From: Thalassobellus sediminis
Lineage (GTDB): Bacteria; Bacteroidota; Bacteroidia; Flavobacteriales; Flavobacteriaceae
Direction: 5' to 3'
Assembly (NCBI RefSeq): GCF_044386045.1
Contig: NZ_JBISCD010000040.1
Location: 1,860,001 to 1,924,000, forward strand
Length of the DNA stretch: 64,000 bases
Shown: positions 34,813-44,500 of the stretch, piece after piece
How positions within the stretch are numbered: position 1 is the stretch's first letter
How the letters are laid out: every line of letters begins with the position of its first letter
Made by a program: the position numbers and the translations under genes
Notes under the pieces: model-generated
Databases searched by the model: none
What the model was told of the DNA's origin: nothing
Seen by the model: the letters and a program-made list of their open reading frames with translations, nothing else

Positions 34813-35370
34813 ATGTCTGAAGTAAGTGAAAAAAAATGGTATGTTGTTAGAGCTGTAAGTGGTCAGGAAAACAAGATCAAGACATATATCGAGAATGAAA
34901 TTGCTCGTTTAGGTCTTCAAGATTTTGTTGATCAAGTACTAGTTCCAACAGAACGAGTAATACAAATTCGTAACGGGAAAAAAATTCATAAAGAAAAAAC
35001 TTTTTTCCCTGGTTACATTATGGTACAAGCTAATTTAACAGGTGAGGTGCCTCATATTATAAGATCGGTAACTAATGTTATTGGTTTTTTAGGAGAAACA
35101 AAAGGAGGAGATCCTGTGCCGTTAAGACAATCTGAAGTAAACAGAATGTTAGGTAAAGTTGATGAATTGGCTGTTGAAGAAAGTGCAAATGTTGCAATTC
35201 CTTTTACAAAAGGAGAGACTGTAAAAGTTATTGATGGGCCATTCAATGGATTTGATGGTACTATTGAAAAAATAAATGAAGAAAAGCGTAAACTTGAAGT
35301 AATGGTAAAGATTTTCGGAAGAAAAACACCATTAGAATTAAGTTATATGCAAGTAGAAAAAGTAGTATAA
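34813..35370 (+). CDS. nusG: Transcription termination/antitermination protein NusG
   Basis: The 185-residue protein has the NGN domain (WYVVRAVSGQENKIKTYIEN) and a C-terminal KOW domain (FTKGETVKVIDGPFNGFDGT). It binds RNA polymerase and affects elongation and Rho-dependent termination. It is full length, in the secE-nusG-rplK order. Confidence 0.97.
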   Translation: MSEVSEKKWYVVRAVSGQENKIKTYIENEIARLGLQDFVDQVLVPTERVIQIRNGKKIHKEKTFFPGYIMVQANLTGEVPHIIRSVTNVIGFLGETKGGDPVPLRQSEVNRMLGKVDELAVEESANVAIPFTKGETVKVIDGPFNGFDGTIEKINEEKRKLEVMVKIFGRKTPLELSYMQVEKVV

Positions 35371-35442
35371 TAGTGTTACAATAGATAGATGAGTCTTTCG
35401 CTTCCAAATGAAAGATAACATCAAAAAATTAAATTATTAAAA

Positions 35443-35880
35443 ATGGCAAAAGAATTAGGTAAAGTAGTTAAGTTACAAGTTCGGGGAGGTGCTGCGAATC
35501 CATCGCCACCGGTTGGACCCGCTTTAGGAGCTGCAGGTGTTAACATCATGGAGTTCTGTAAGCAATTCAATGCCAGAACCCAAGATAAAGCAGGTAAAGT
35601 ATTACCAGTTGTTATCTCTGTTTACAAAGACAAATCATTTGATTTTGTAATCAAGACTCCACCAGCAGCAGTTCAATTATTAGAAGCAGCAAAGGTGAAG
35701 AAAGGATCTGGAGAGCCAAACCGAAAAAAAGTAGCTAAAGTTTCGTGGGATCAGGTTAAGACCATCGCAGAAGACAAAATGGTAGATTTAAATGCATTTA
35801 CTATTGAATCTGCAATGAAAATGGTAGCTGGTACTGCAAGATCAATGGGTATAACCGTAACAGGGCAATTCCCTAATTAA
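35443..35880 (+). CDS. rplK: 50S ribosomal protein L11
   Basis: The 145-residue protein contains VKLQVRGGAANPSPPVGPAL and the C-terminal RNA-binding segment with GTARSMGITV. It binds the GTPase-associated centre of 23S rRNA. It precedes rplA by 19 nt. A small CTTTC/GAAAG hairpin lies in the 72-nt leader between nusG and rplK. Confidence 0.97.
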   Translation: MAKELGKVVKLQVRGGAANPSPPVGPALGAAGVNIMEFCKQFNARTQDKAGKVLPVVISVYKDKSFDFVIKTPPAAVQLLEAAKVKKGSGEPNRKKVAKVSWDQVKTIAEDKMVDLNAFTIESAMKMVAGTARSMGITVTGQFPN

Positions 35881-35899
35881 TCTATAATAGACATTTAAA

Positions 35900-36589
35900 A
35901 TGGCAAGATTAACAAAAAAGCAAAAAGAAGCTGCAGCAAAAATAGAAAAAGGAAGAATTTATTCTGTTGAAGAAGCATCAGCATTAATAAAAGAAATTAC
36001 CAATACTAAATTTGACTCTTCAGTTGATTTAGCTGTACGTTTAGGAGTAGATCCTCGTAAGGCAAATCAAATGGTAAGAGGCGTGGTATCTTTACCACAC
36101 GGTACTGGTAAGAACATGAAAGTATTAGCATTAGTAACACCAGATAAAGAAGCCGAAGCAAAAGAAGCTGGAGCTGATTATGTAGGTTTAGACGAATACC
36201 TTGATAAAATCAAGAGCGGATGGACAGACGTTGATGTTATTATTACTATGCCAAGTGTAATGGGTAAATTAGGTCCTTTAGGACGTGTATTAGGTCCTCG
36301 TGGTTTAATGCCTAACCCAAAAACAGGTACAGTAACTATGGATGTTGCTAAAGCTGTAACAGAAGTAAAAGCTGGTAAAATTGACTTTAAAGTTGATAAA
36401 ACTGGTATTGTACACGCTGCTATAGGAAAAGCATCATTTAGTGCTGATAAAATTGCAGGTAATGCAAATGAATTATTAACAACATTAATGAAACTAAAAC
36501 CGACAACTGCAAAAGGTACTTATGTAAAAAGCATATTTATGTCTTCTACAATGAGCCCAAGTATTGCTGTTGATCCTAAAATTGGTTAA
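35900..36589 (+). CDS. rplA: 50S ribosomal protein L1
   Basis: The 229-residue protein includes VDLAVRLGVDPRKANQMVRG, MGKLGPLGRVLGPRGLMPNP and GTVTMDVAKAV, standard L1 blocks. It forms the L1 stalk and in many bacteria represses the rplKA mRNA; no copy of the repressor site was identified by eye here. Confidence 0.97.
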   Translation: MARLTKKQKEAAAKIEKGRIYSVEEASALIKEITNTKFDSSVDLAVRLGVDPRKANQMVRGVVSLPHGTGKNMKVLALVTPDKEAEAKEAGADYVGLDEYLDKIKSGWTDVDVIITMPSVMGKLGPLGRVLGPRGLMPNPKTGTVTMDVAKAVTEVKAGKIDFKVDKTGIVHAAIGKASFSADKIAGNANELLTTLMKLKPTTAKGTYVKSIFMSSTMSPSIAVDPKIG

Positions 36590-36608
36590 TTAAGTTAAAA
36601 CTTTTATT

Positions 36609-37130
36609 ATGACAAGAGAAGAAAAATCATTAGTAATTGAGGAGTTAACTGCAGAATTAGCTAATAATGCAAATATCTATTTAACTGATATTTCAGGATT
36701 AAATGCAGTAACAACCTCAAACTTACGTCGTGCTTGTTTTAAAGCAAACGTAACGTTAGCAGTTGTAAAAAATACATTACTTGAAAAAGCAATGGAAGCT
36801 TCAGACAGAGAGTTCGGAGATCTTCCTTCTGTTTTAAAAGGAAATACATCTGTGATGTATTCTGAAACAGGTAACGTACCAGCAAAGTTAATTAAAACCT
36901 TCCGTAAAAAATCAGACAAGCCTTTATTAAAAGGAGCGTTTATTGAGGAGTCGGTTTATATTGGCGACGATCAATTAGACATGTTAGTAGATATCAAGTC
37001 TAAAGAAGAGTTAATAGGAGAGATTGTTGGATTATTACAATCGCCTGCTAAAAACGTTATTTCTGCACTTAAATCAGGTGGAGGAACAATTGCTGGACTT
37101 ATTAAAACACTTTCTGAAAAATCAGAATAG
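36609..37130 (+). CDS. rplJ: 50S ribosomal protein L10
   Basis: The 173-residue protein begins MTREEKSLVIEELTAEL and contains NIYLTDISGLNAVTTSNLRR and VVKNTLLEKAM. It anchors L7/L12 dimers to the ribosome. Only 19 nt separate it from rplA, so there is no room for a long L10-binding leader of the E. coli type upstream of this start. Confidence 0.96.
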   Translation: MTREEKSLVIEELTAELANNANIYLTDISGLNAVTTSNLRRACFKANVTLAVVKNTLLEKAMEASDREFGDLPSVLKGNTSVMYSETGNVPAKLIKTFRKKSDKPLLKGAFIEESVYIGDDQLDMLVDIKSKEELIGEIVGLLQSPAKNVISALKSGGGTIAGLIKTLSEKSE

Positions 37131-37201
37131 TATTATTAAATAGTACGCACTTTATTACAAATATATTATTATTATTACAAAATTATTAAAACGATAGAAA
37201 A

Positions 37202-37576
37202 ATGGCAGATTTAAAAGATTTCGCAGAACAATTAGTTAACCTTACTGTAAAAGAAGTAAATGAGTTAGCAACTATATTAAAAGATGAGTATGGTATCGAG
37301 CCTGCTGCTGCTGCTGCAGTTGCTGTTGCTGGTCCTGCTGGAGGTGGAGAAGCTGAAGAAGCTCAAACTGAATTTGATGTTATTTTAAAAGCAGCAGGTG
37401 GTTCTAAATTAGCTGTTGTAAAATTAGTTAAAGAATTAACTGGTTTAGGTTTAAAAGAAGCTAAAGGTTTAGTTGATGATGCACCAAGTGCAATCAAAGA
37501 AGCTGTGTCTAAAGATGAAGCGGAAGCTTTAAAAGCATCTTTAGAAGAAGCTGGAGCTGAGGTTGAGCTTAAGTAA
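37202..37576 (+). CDS. rplL: 50S ribosomal protein L7/L12
   Basis: The 124-residue acidic protein has an N-terminal dimerisation domain (MADLKDFAEQLVNLTVKEV), an Ala-rich hinge and a C-terminal domain ending with GLGLKEAKGLVDDAP and EEAGAEVELK. It forms the stalk that recruits translation factors. Confidence 0.97.
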   Translation: MADLKDFAEQLVNLTVKEVNELATILKDEYGIEPAAAAAVAVAGPAGGGEAEEAQTEFDVILKAAGGSKLAVVKLVKELTGLGLKEAKGLVDDAPSAIKEAVSKDEAEALKASLEEAGAEVELK

Positions 37577-37599
37577 GCTTACCATCTAAAAAACATAAA

Positions 37600-37636
37600 G
37601 GTTTAGGTCTGAAGAATGTTCTTCAAGACCTAAACC
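37600..37636 (+). promoter_or_regulatory. Long hairpin in the rplL-rpoB spacer
   Basis: The arms 37600-37616 and 37619-37636 form 17 base pairs (11 plus 6) with a single bulged A at 37625 and a two-base apex. There is no T-run, so it is not a simple terminator. In E. coli the same spacer carries an attenuator and an RNase III site; a similar control of rpoBC output is inferred. Confidence 0.7.
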
Positions 37637-37641
37637 ATTTT

Positions 37642-37664
37642 GCGTATATAATGGTTACATACGC
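37642..37664 (+). promoter_or_regulatory. Second hairpin before rpoB
   Basis: GCGTAT (37642-37647) pairs with ATACGC (37659-37664). After 10 nt there is a run of seven T, so it could act as a partial terminator (attenuator) ahead of rpoB. Confidence 0.5.
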
Positions 37665-37701
37665 GTTATCACTATTTTTTTAATCAAAATTCCGTCTATT
37701 G

Positions 37702-40700
37702 ATGTTATCAACACAAGCTGAAAGATTAAATTTCTCCTCTATTGTAAATAGAACAGAATATCCAGATTTCTTGGATATTCAGATTAAATCCTTCCAGGAT
37801 TTTTTCCAATTAGAAACGAAGTCTGAAGAAAGAGGAGATGAAGGTTTATATAATACCTTCATGGAGAACTTCCCAATTACAGATTCACGTAATCAATTCG
37901 TATTAGAATTTTTAGATTACTTTGTAGATCCACCAAGATATGCTATTGATGAGTGTATTGAAAGAGGTCTTACTTACAGCGTTCCGCTAAAAGCAAGGTT
38001 AAAGTTATATTGTACAGATCCTGAACATGAGGATTTCGAGACCATTGTTCAAGATGTGTATTTAGGAACTATTCCTTATATGACGCCAAGTGGTACTTTT
38101 TGTATCAATGGAGCAGAACGTGTAGTAGTATCTCAATTACATCGTTCACCAGGAGTTTTCTTTGGTCAATCTTTCCATGCAAATGGTACAAAATTATATT
38201 CAGCAAGAGTTATACCATTCAAAGGATCGTGGATTGAGTTTGCTACAGATATCAACCAGGTAATGTATGCTTACATTGATAGAAAGAAAAAGCTACCTGT
38301 TACAACGCTTTTCCGTGCAATCGGATTTGAGCGTGATAAAGATATATTAGAGATTTTTGATTTAGCTGAAGAGGTTAAAGTATCAAAATCTGGATTAAAA
38401 AAATATTTAGGAAGAAAATTAGCTGCACGTGTTTTAAATACATGGCATGAGGATTTTGTTGATGAAGATACAGGTGAAGTAGTATCAATCGAGCGTAACG
38501 AGATTGTACTTGATCGTGATACTATTTTAGATAAAGAAAACATTGAAGAGATTCTTGAAGTAGATGTAAAAACGATTCTTTTACATAAAGAAACTGCAGA
38601 ACAAGGTGATTATGCTATTATTCATAACACACTTCAAAAAGATCCAACAAACTCTGAAAAAGAGGCTGTTGAACATATTTATAGACAATTACGTAATGCT
38701 GAGCCGCCAGATGAGGAAACAGCACGTGGTATTATAGATAAATTATTCTTTTCAGACCAACGTTACTCTTTAGGAGAGGTAGGTCGTTATAGAATGAATA
38801 AAAAATTACAGTTAGATATTGGAATGGATAAGCAAGTGCTTACCAAAGAAGATATCATAACTATTATAAAATATTTAATTGAGTTAATAAACTCTAAAGC
38901 AGAGATTGATGATATTGATCACTTATCTAACCGTCGTGTACGTACAGTTGGTGAGCAATTATCTTCTCAGTTTGGTGTTGGTTTAGCTCGTATGGCGCGT
39001 ACTATTCGTGAACGTATGAACGTTCGTGATAATGAGGTGTTTACACCAATAGATTTAATTAATGCTAAGACCTTATCGTCTGTAATTAATTCTTTCTTTG
39101 GTACAAACCAGTTATCTCAATTTATGGATCAAACCAATCCATTAGCAGAGATTACTCATAAGCGTCGTTTATCGGCTCTTGGACCTGGAGGACTTTCTAG
39201 AGAAAGAGCAGGTTTCGAGGTTCGTGATGTTCACTATACGCACTACGGACGTTTATGTCCTATTGAAACTCCTGAGGGACCAAATATTGGTTTAATATCG
39301 TCACTATCTGTATATGCGAAAGTGAATTCTATGGGATTCATTGAAACACCTTATAGAAAAGTAACTGATGGTGTTGTAGATATTGAAAACAAACCAACAT
39401 ATTTAAGTGCTGAAGAGGAAGAAGATAAATTAATTGCTCAAGCAACAGTTAAAGTTGATGAGGATGGTAAAATTTTACATGATAAGGTAATTGCTAGAAT
39501 GGAAGGTGACTTCCCTGTAATTGAACCAAGTTCACTTCATTATACAGATGTTGCACCAAATCAAATATCATCTATATCAGCATCTTTAATTCCTTTCTTA
39601 GAGCATGATGATGCGAATAGAGCCTTGATGGGATCTAACATGATGCGTCAAGCAGTGCCTTTATTAAGAGTAGACGCACCAATTGTAGGTACAGGTTTAG
39701 AACGTCAAGTAGCATCAGATTCTCGTGTTTTAATTAATGCAGAAGGAACTGGAGAAGTGCTTTATGTTGATGCTAATGAAATTAAAATTAAATACGAACG
39801 CTCTGAAGATGAAGCTAAAGTAAGTTTTGATTCTGATATTAAAACATATCAATTAGTAAAATTCAGAAAAACGAATCAAGGTACTTCTATCAACTTAAAG
39901 CCAATTGTGGTTAAAGGAGATAAAGTTTCTAAAGGTCAAGTTTTATGTGAAGGGTATGCAACTCAAAAAGGAGAGTTAGCACTTGGAAGAAATATGAAAG
40001 TAGCCTTTATGCCTTGGAAAGGGTATAACTTTGAGGATGCGATTGTAATTTCTGAAAAAGTTGTTCGTGAAGATATATTCACATCTATTCATATTGATGA
40101 GTATTCTTTAGACGTAAGAGATACTAAATTAGGTAACGAAGAGTTAACTAATGATATTCCTAACGTTTCAGAAGAAGCTACTAAAGATTTAGATGAAAAT
40201 GGAATGATTCGTATTGGAGCCGAGGTAAAACCTGGCGATATCCTAATTGGTAAAATTACACCAAAAGGAGAATCAGATCCAACTCCAGAAGAAAAATTAT
40301 TACGTGCTATCTTTGGAGATAAAGCAGGTGATGTAAAAGATGCATCTTTAAAAGCATCTCCTTCTTTACATGGTGTTGTTATAGAAAAGAAATTATTTGC
40401 TAGAGCAGTAAAAGATAAACGTAAGAGAGCTCAAGATAAAGATGATATTTTAGCTTTAGAAGCACAATATGATAGAAAGTTTGATGATTTAAAAGATGTT
40501 TTAATCGAAAAGCTTTTCAATATTGTAAACGGAAAAACAGCTCAAGGTATCTTTAATGATTTAGGTGAAGAAGTGTTACCAAAAGGTAAAAAATTCACAC
40601 TTAAAATGTTAAATGCTGTTGATGATTATGCGCATTTAGTGTCAGGTAAATGGACAACAGATGACCATACTAATAAGTTAGTAGCCGATTTAATTCACAA

Positions 40701-41514
40701 CTACAAGATTAAAGAAAACGATTTACAAGGTTCTTTACGTCGTGAGAAATTTACAATTTCTGTAGGTGATGAGTTACCAGCAGGTATTATAAAACTTGCA
40801 AAAGTTTATATCGCTAAAAAACGTAAACTTAAAGTTGGTGATAAAATGGCAGGACGTCACGGTAACAAAGGTATTGTTGCTCGTATTGTTCGTCAAGAAG
40901 ATATGCCATTCTTAGAAGATGGAACCCCTGTTGATATTGTATTAAATCCACTTGGTGTACCGTCTCGTATGAATATTGGTCAAATTTATGAAACTGTTCT
41001 TGGATGGGCAGGTCAAAAATTAGGTCGTACTTATGCAACACCAATTTTCGATGGAGCTACAATAGAACAAATTAACGGATTTACAGATGAAGCTGGAGTC
41101 CCAAGATACGGACATAGTTATTTATACGATGGTGGAACAGGACAGCGTTTCGATCAACCAGCAACAGTTGGTGTGATTTATATGCTGAAATTAGGACACA
41201 TGGTAGACGATAAAATGCACGCACGTTCTATAGGACCTTACTCATTAATTACGCAACAACCATTAGGTGGTAAAGCACAGTTTGGTGGTCAACGTTTTGG
41301 TGAGATGGAAGTTTGGGCACTTGAGGCTTATGGGGCATCAAGTACCTTACGTGAGATTTTAACTGTAAAATCTGATGATGTTATTGGTAGAGCTAAAACT
41401 TACGAAGCAATCGTAAAAGGTGAACCAATGCCAGATCCAGGATTACCAGAATCTTTCAACGTACTTATGCACGAATTGAAAGGTTTAGCGTTGGATATCA
41501 GATTAGAGGAGTAG
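37702..41514 (+). CDS. rpoB: DNA-directed RNA polymerase subunit beta
   Basis: The 1270-residue protein begins MLSTQAERLNFSS, the usual flavobacterial start; a TTG three bases earlier is in frame but ATG is preferred. The rifampicin-region segment NSFFGTNQLSQFMDQTNPLA and the following HKRRLSALGPGGLSRERAG are present, as is GNKGIVARI near the C-terminus. It forms the catalytic core with RpoC. It is full length with no disruption, 31 nt before rpoC. Confidence 0.98.
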   Translation: MLSTQAERLNFSSIVNRTEYPDFLDIQIKSFQDFFQLETKSEERGDEGLYNTFMENFPITDSRNQFVLEFLDYFVDPPRYAIDECIERGLTYSVPLKARLKLYCTDPEHEDFETIVQDVYLGTIPYMTPSGTFCINGAERVVVSQLHRSPGVFFGQSFHANGTKLYSARVIPFKGSWIEFATDINQVMYAYIDRKKKLPVTTLFRAIGFERDKDILEIFDLAEEVKVSKSGLKKYLGRKLAARVLNTWHEDFVDEDTGEVVSIERNEIVLDRDTILDKENIEEILEVDVKTILLHKETAEQGDYAIIHNTLQKDPTNSEKEAVEHIYRQLRNAEPPDEETARGIIDKLFFSDQRYSLGEVGRYRMNKKLQLDIGMDKQVLTKEDIITIIKYLIELINSKAEIDDIDHLSNRRVRTVGEQLSSQFGVGLARMARTIRERMNVRDNEVFTPIDLINAKTLSSVINSFFGTNQLSQFMDQTNPLAEITHKRRLSALGPGGLSRERAGFEVRDVHYTHYGRLCPIETPEGPNIGLISSLSVYAKVNSMGFIETPYRKVTDGVVDIENKPTYLSAEEEEDKLIAQATVKVDEDGKILHDKVIARMEGDFPVIEPSSLHYTDVAPNQISSISASLIPFLEHDDANRALMGSNMMRQAVPLLRVDAPIVGTGLERQVASDSRVLINAEGTGEVLYVDANEIKIKYERSEDEAKVSFDSDIKTYQLVKFRKTNQGTSINLKPIVVKGDKVSKGQVLCEGYATQKGELALGRNMKVAFMPWKGYNFEDAIVISEKVVREDIFTSIHIDEYSLDVRDTKLGNEELTNDIPNVSEEATKDLDENGMIRIGAEVKPGDILIGKITPKGESDPTPEEKLLRAIFGDKAGDVKDASLKASPSLHGVVIEKKLFARAVKDKRKRAQDKDDILALEAQYDRKFDDLKDVLIEKLFNIVNGKTAQGIFNDLGEEVLPKGKKFTLKMLNAVDDYAHLVSGKWTTDDHTNKLVADLIHNYKIKENDLQGSLRREKFTISVGDELPAGIIKLAKVYIAKKRKLKVGDKMAGRHGNKGIVARIVRQEDMPFLEDGTPVDIVLNPLGVPSRMNIGQIYETVLGWAGQKLGRTYATPIFDGATIEQINGFTDEAGVPRYGHSYLYDGGTGQRFDQPATVGVIYMLKLGHMVDDKMHARSIGPYSLITQQPLGGKAQFGGQRFGEMEVWALEAYGASSTLREILTVKSDDVIGRAKTYEAIVKGEPMPDPGLPESFNVLMHELKGLALDIRLEE

Positions 41515-41545
41515 TTAATTAAAAAAATCATTTCATCCATATATT

Positions 41546-44500
41546 ATGGCAAGAAAACAAGATAAATATACAGTAAAGAGATTTAATAAAATCTCAATTG
41601 GTTTAGCATCACCAGAATCTATTTTAGCAGAGTCTAGAGGTGAGGTTTTAAAACCAGAAACTATCAATTATCGAACTCACAAACCAGAACGTGATGGTTT
41701 GTTCTGTGAGCGTATTTTTGGTCCTGTAAAGGATTACGAATGTGCTTGTGGTAAATATAAAAGAATTCGCTACAAAGGTATTGTTTGTGACCGTTGTGGT
41801 GTAGAGGTAACTGAAAAGAAAGTACGTCGTGATCGTGTTGGACACATTAATTTAGTGGTTCCTGTTGCTCACATTTGGTACTTCCGTTCTTTACCAAATA
41901 AAATTGGTTATTTATTAGGATTACCATCTAAGAAATTAGATATGATTATTTACTACGAGCGTTATGTAGTAATTCAACCAGGTAATGCTAAAAATGAAGA
42001 AGGCGAGCCAGTACAAAAAATGGATTTCCTTACGGAAGAAGAATACTTAAATATTCTTGAAGCGCTTCCTCAAGATAATCAATACTTAGATGACACAGAC
42101 CCTAACAAGTTTCTTGCTAAAATGGGGGCTGAGTGTTTAATTGATTTATTAGCTAGAATAGATTTAGAATCTTTGTCGTATGAATTACGTCATAAAGCTA
42201 ATACAGAAACATCTAAACAACGTAAAACAGAAGCTTTAAAGCGTTTACAAGTTGTTGAAGCTTTACGTGAATCTAACGAAAACAGAGAAAATCGTCCTGA
42301 ATGGATGATCTTGAAAGTTGTGCCAATTATTCCGCCAGAATTAAGACCATTAGTGCCTTTAGATGGTGGACGTTTTGCAACTTCAGATTTAAATGATTTA
42401 TATCGTCGTGTAATTATCCGTAACAACCGTCTTAAAAGATTAGTTGAGATAAAAGCACCTGAGGTAATTTTACGTAATGAAAAGCGTATGTTACAAGAAT
42501 CTGTTGATTCATTATTAGATAACACGCGTAAATCATCTGCTGTAAAAACAGATTCTAACAGACCATTAAAATCATTATCAGATTCACTTAAAGGTAAGCA
42601 AGGACGTTTCCGTCAAAACTTACTTGGTAAGCGTGTTGATTATTCTGCACGTTCGGTAATTGTTGTTGGACCAGAATTAAGATTACATGAATGTGGATTG
42701 CCTAAAAATATGGCAGCAGAACTTTACAAACCTTTCGTAATTAGAAAACTAATTGAAAGAGGTATTGTAAAAACTGTAAAATCTGCAAAGAAAATTATAG
42801 ATAAAAGAGAGCCAGTGGTTTGGGATATCTTGGAAAATGTTCTTAAAGGACATCCAGTATTACTAAACCGTGCGCCTACTTTACACCGTTTGGGTATACA
42901 AGCATTCCAGCCTCAATTAATCGAGGGGAAAGCAATTCGTTTACACCCATTAGTATGTACAGCATTTAACGCCGATTTTGATGGAGATCAAATGGCGGTA
43001 CACTTACCATTAGGACCAGAAGCTATTCTAGAATGTCAATTATTAATGTTGGCATCTCACAATATCTTAAATCCTGCAAATGGTTCTCCAGTAACCGTAC
43101 CTTCACAAGATATGGTACTTGGTCTTTATTATATGACTAAGTTACGTACGTCTACTCCAGAAGTGCCAATTTTAGGAGAGGGTTTAACTTTTTATTCTCC
43201 TGAAGAAGTTGAAATAGCTTTTAATGAGAAGAAAGTTGACTTAAATGCTGGTATTAAAGTAAGAACTATTGATATTAATGAAGAAGGGAAGTTAGACAGA
43301 ATGATTGTTGAAACTACTGTTGGTAGAGTGTTATTTAATCAACACGTACCTCAAGCAGCTGGATATATCAATCAAGTACTTACTAAAAAATCTTTAAGAG
43401 ATATTATTGGTAATATTCTAAAAGTAACATCTGTTCCTGAAACAGCAGATTTCCTTGATGCCATTAGAACATTAGGATTTAAATTTGCATTCCAAGGTGG
43501 ATTATCATTCAGTTTAGGAGATATTATCATTCCACCAGAAAAGCAAGGAATGATTGATAAAGCCAATGGATTAGTTGATGGTATTATGGGTAACTATAAC
43601 ATGGGACTTATTACCAACAACGAACGTTATAACCAAGTTATTGATATTTGGACTTCTACAAATGCTGAATTGACTGAATTGTCAATGAAACGTATTCGTG
43701 AAGATCAACAAGGATTTAACTCGGTGTTTATGATGCTTGATTCTGGAGCTCGTGGATCTAAAGAACAGATTCGTCAGCTTACAGGTATGCGTGGATTAAT
43801 GGCAAAACCTAAAAAATCTACTGCAGGTGGAGGATCAATTATTGAAAATCCAATTCTTTCTAACTTTAAAGAAGGTCTTTCAATTTTAGAATACTTTATT
43901 TCTACACACGGTGCGCGTAAAGGTCTTGCAGATACGGCTCTTAAAACTGCCGATGCAGGTTACTTAACACGTCGTTTAGTAGATGTTTCTCAAGATGTTA
44001 TTATTAATACTGAAGATTGTGGAACTTTAAGAGGTGTAGAAGTAGAGCCATTAAAGAAAAACGATGAAGTTGTTGAAACACTTGAAGAAAGAATTGTTGG
44101 TCGTGTATCTTTAAATGATGTATATGATCCATTAACAGATGAGTTGTTAGTTTCAGCTGGTCAGTTAATAGAAGACGATACAGCAAAAGCTATTGAAGCA
44201 TCACCAATAGATAGTTTAGAAGTACGTTCTGCATTAACTTGTGAAGCTTTAAAAGGTATTTGTGCTAAATGTTACGGACGTAACCTTGCTACCGATAAAA
44301 TGGTACAACGAGGTGAAGCTGTAGGTGTTGTTGCTGCGCAATCTATTGGAGAACCAGGAACACAGTTAACACTTCGTACTTTCCACGTAGGTGGTATTGC
44401 AGGTAACATTTCAGAAGAAAATAATTTAGCTGTTAAGTTTGATGGTAAAGCTGAAATTGAAGATTTAAAAACAGTTAAAGGTGAAGATGGAGAAGGTAAT

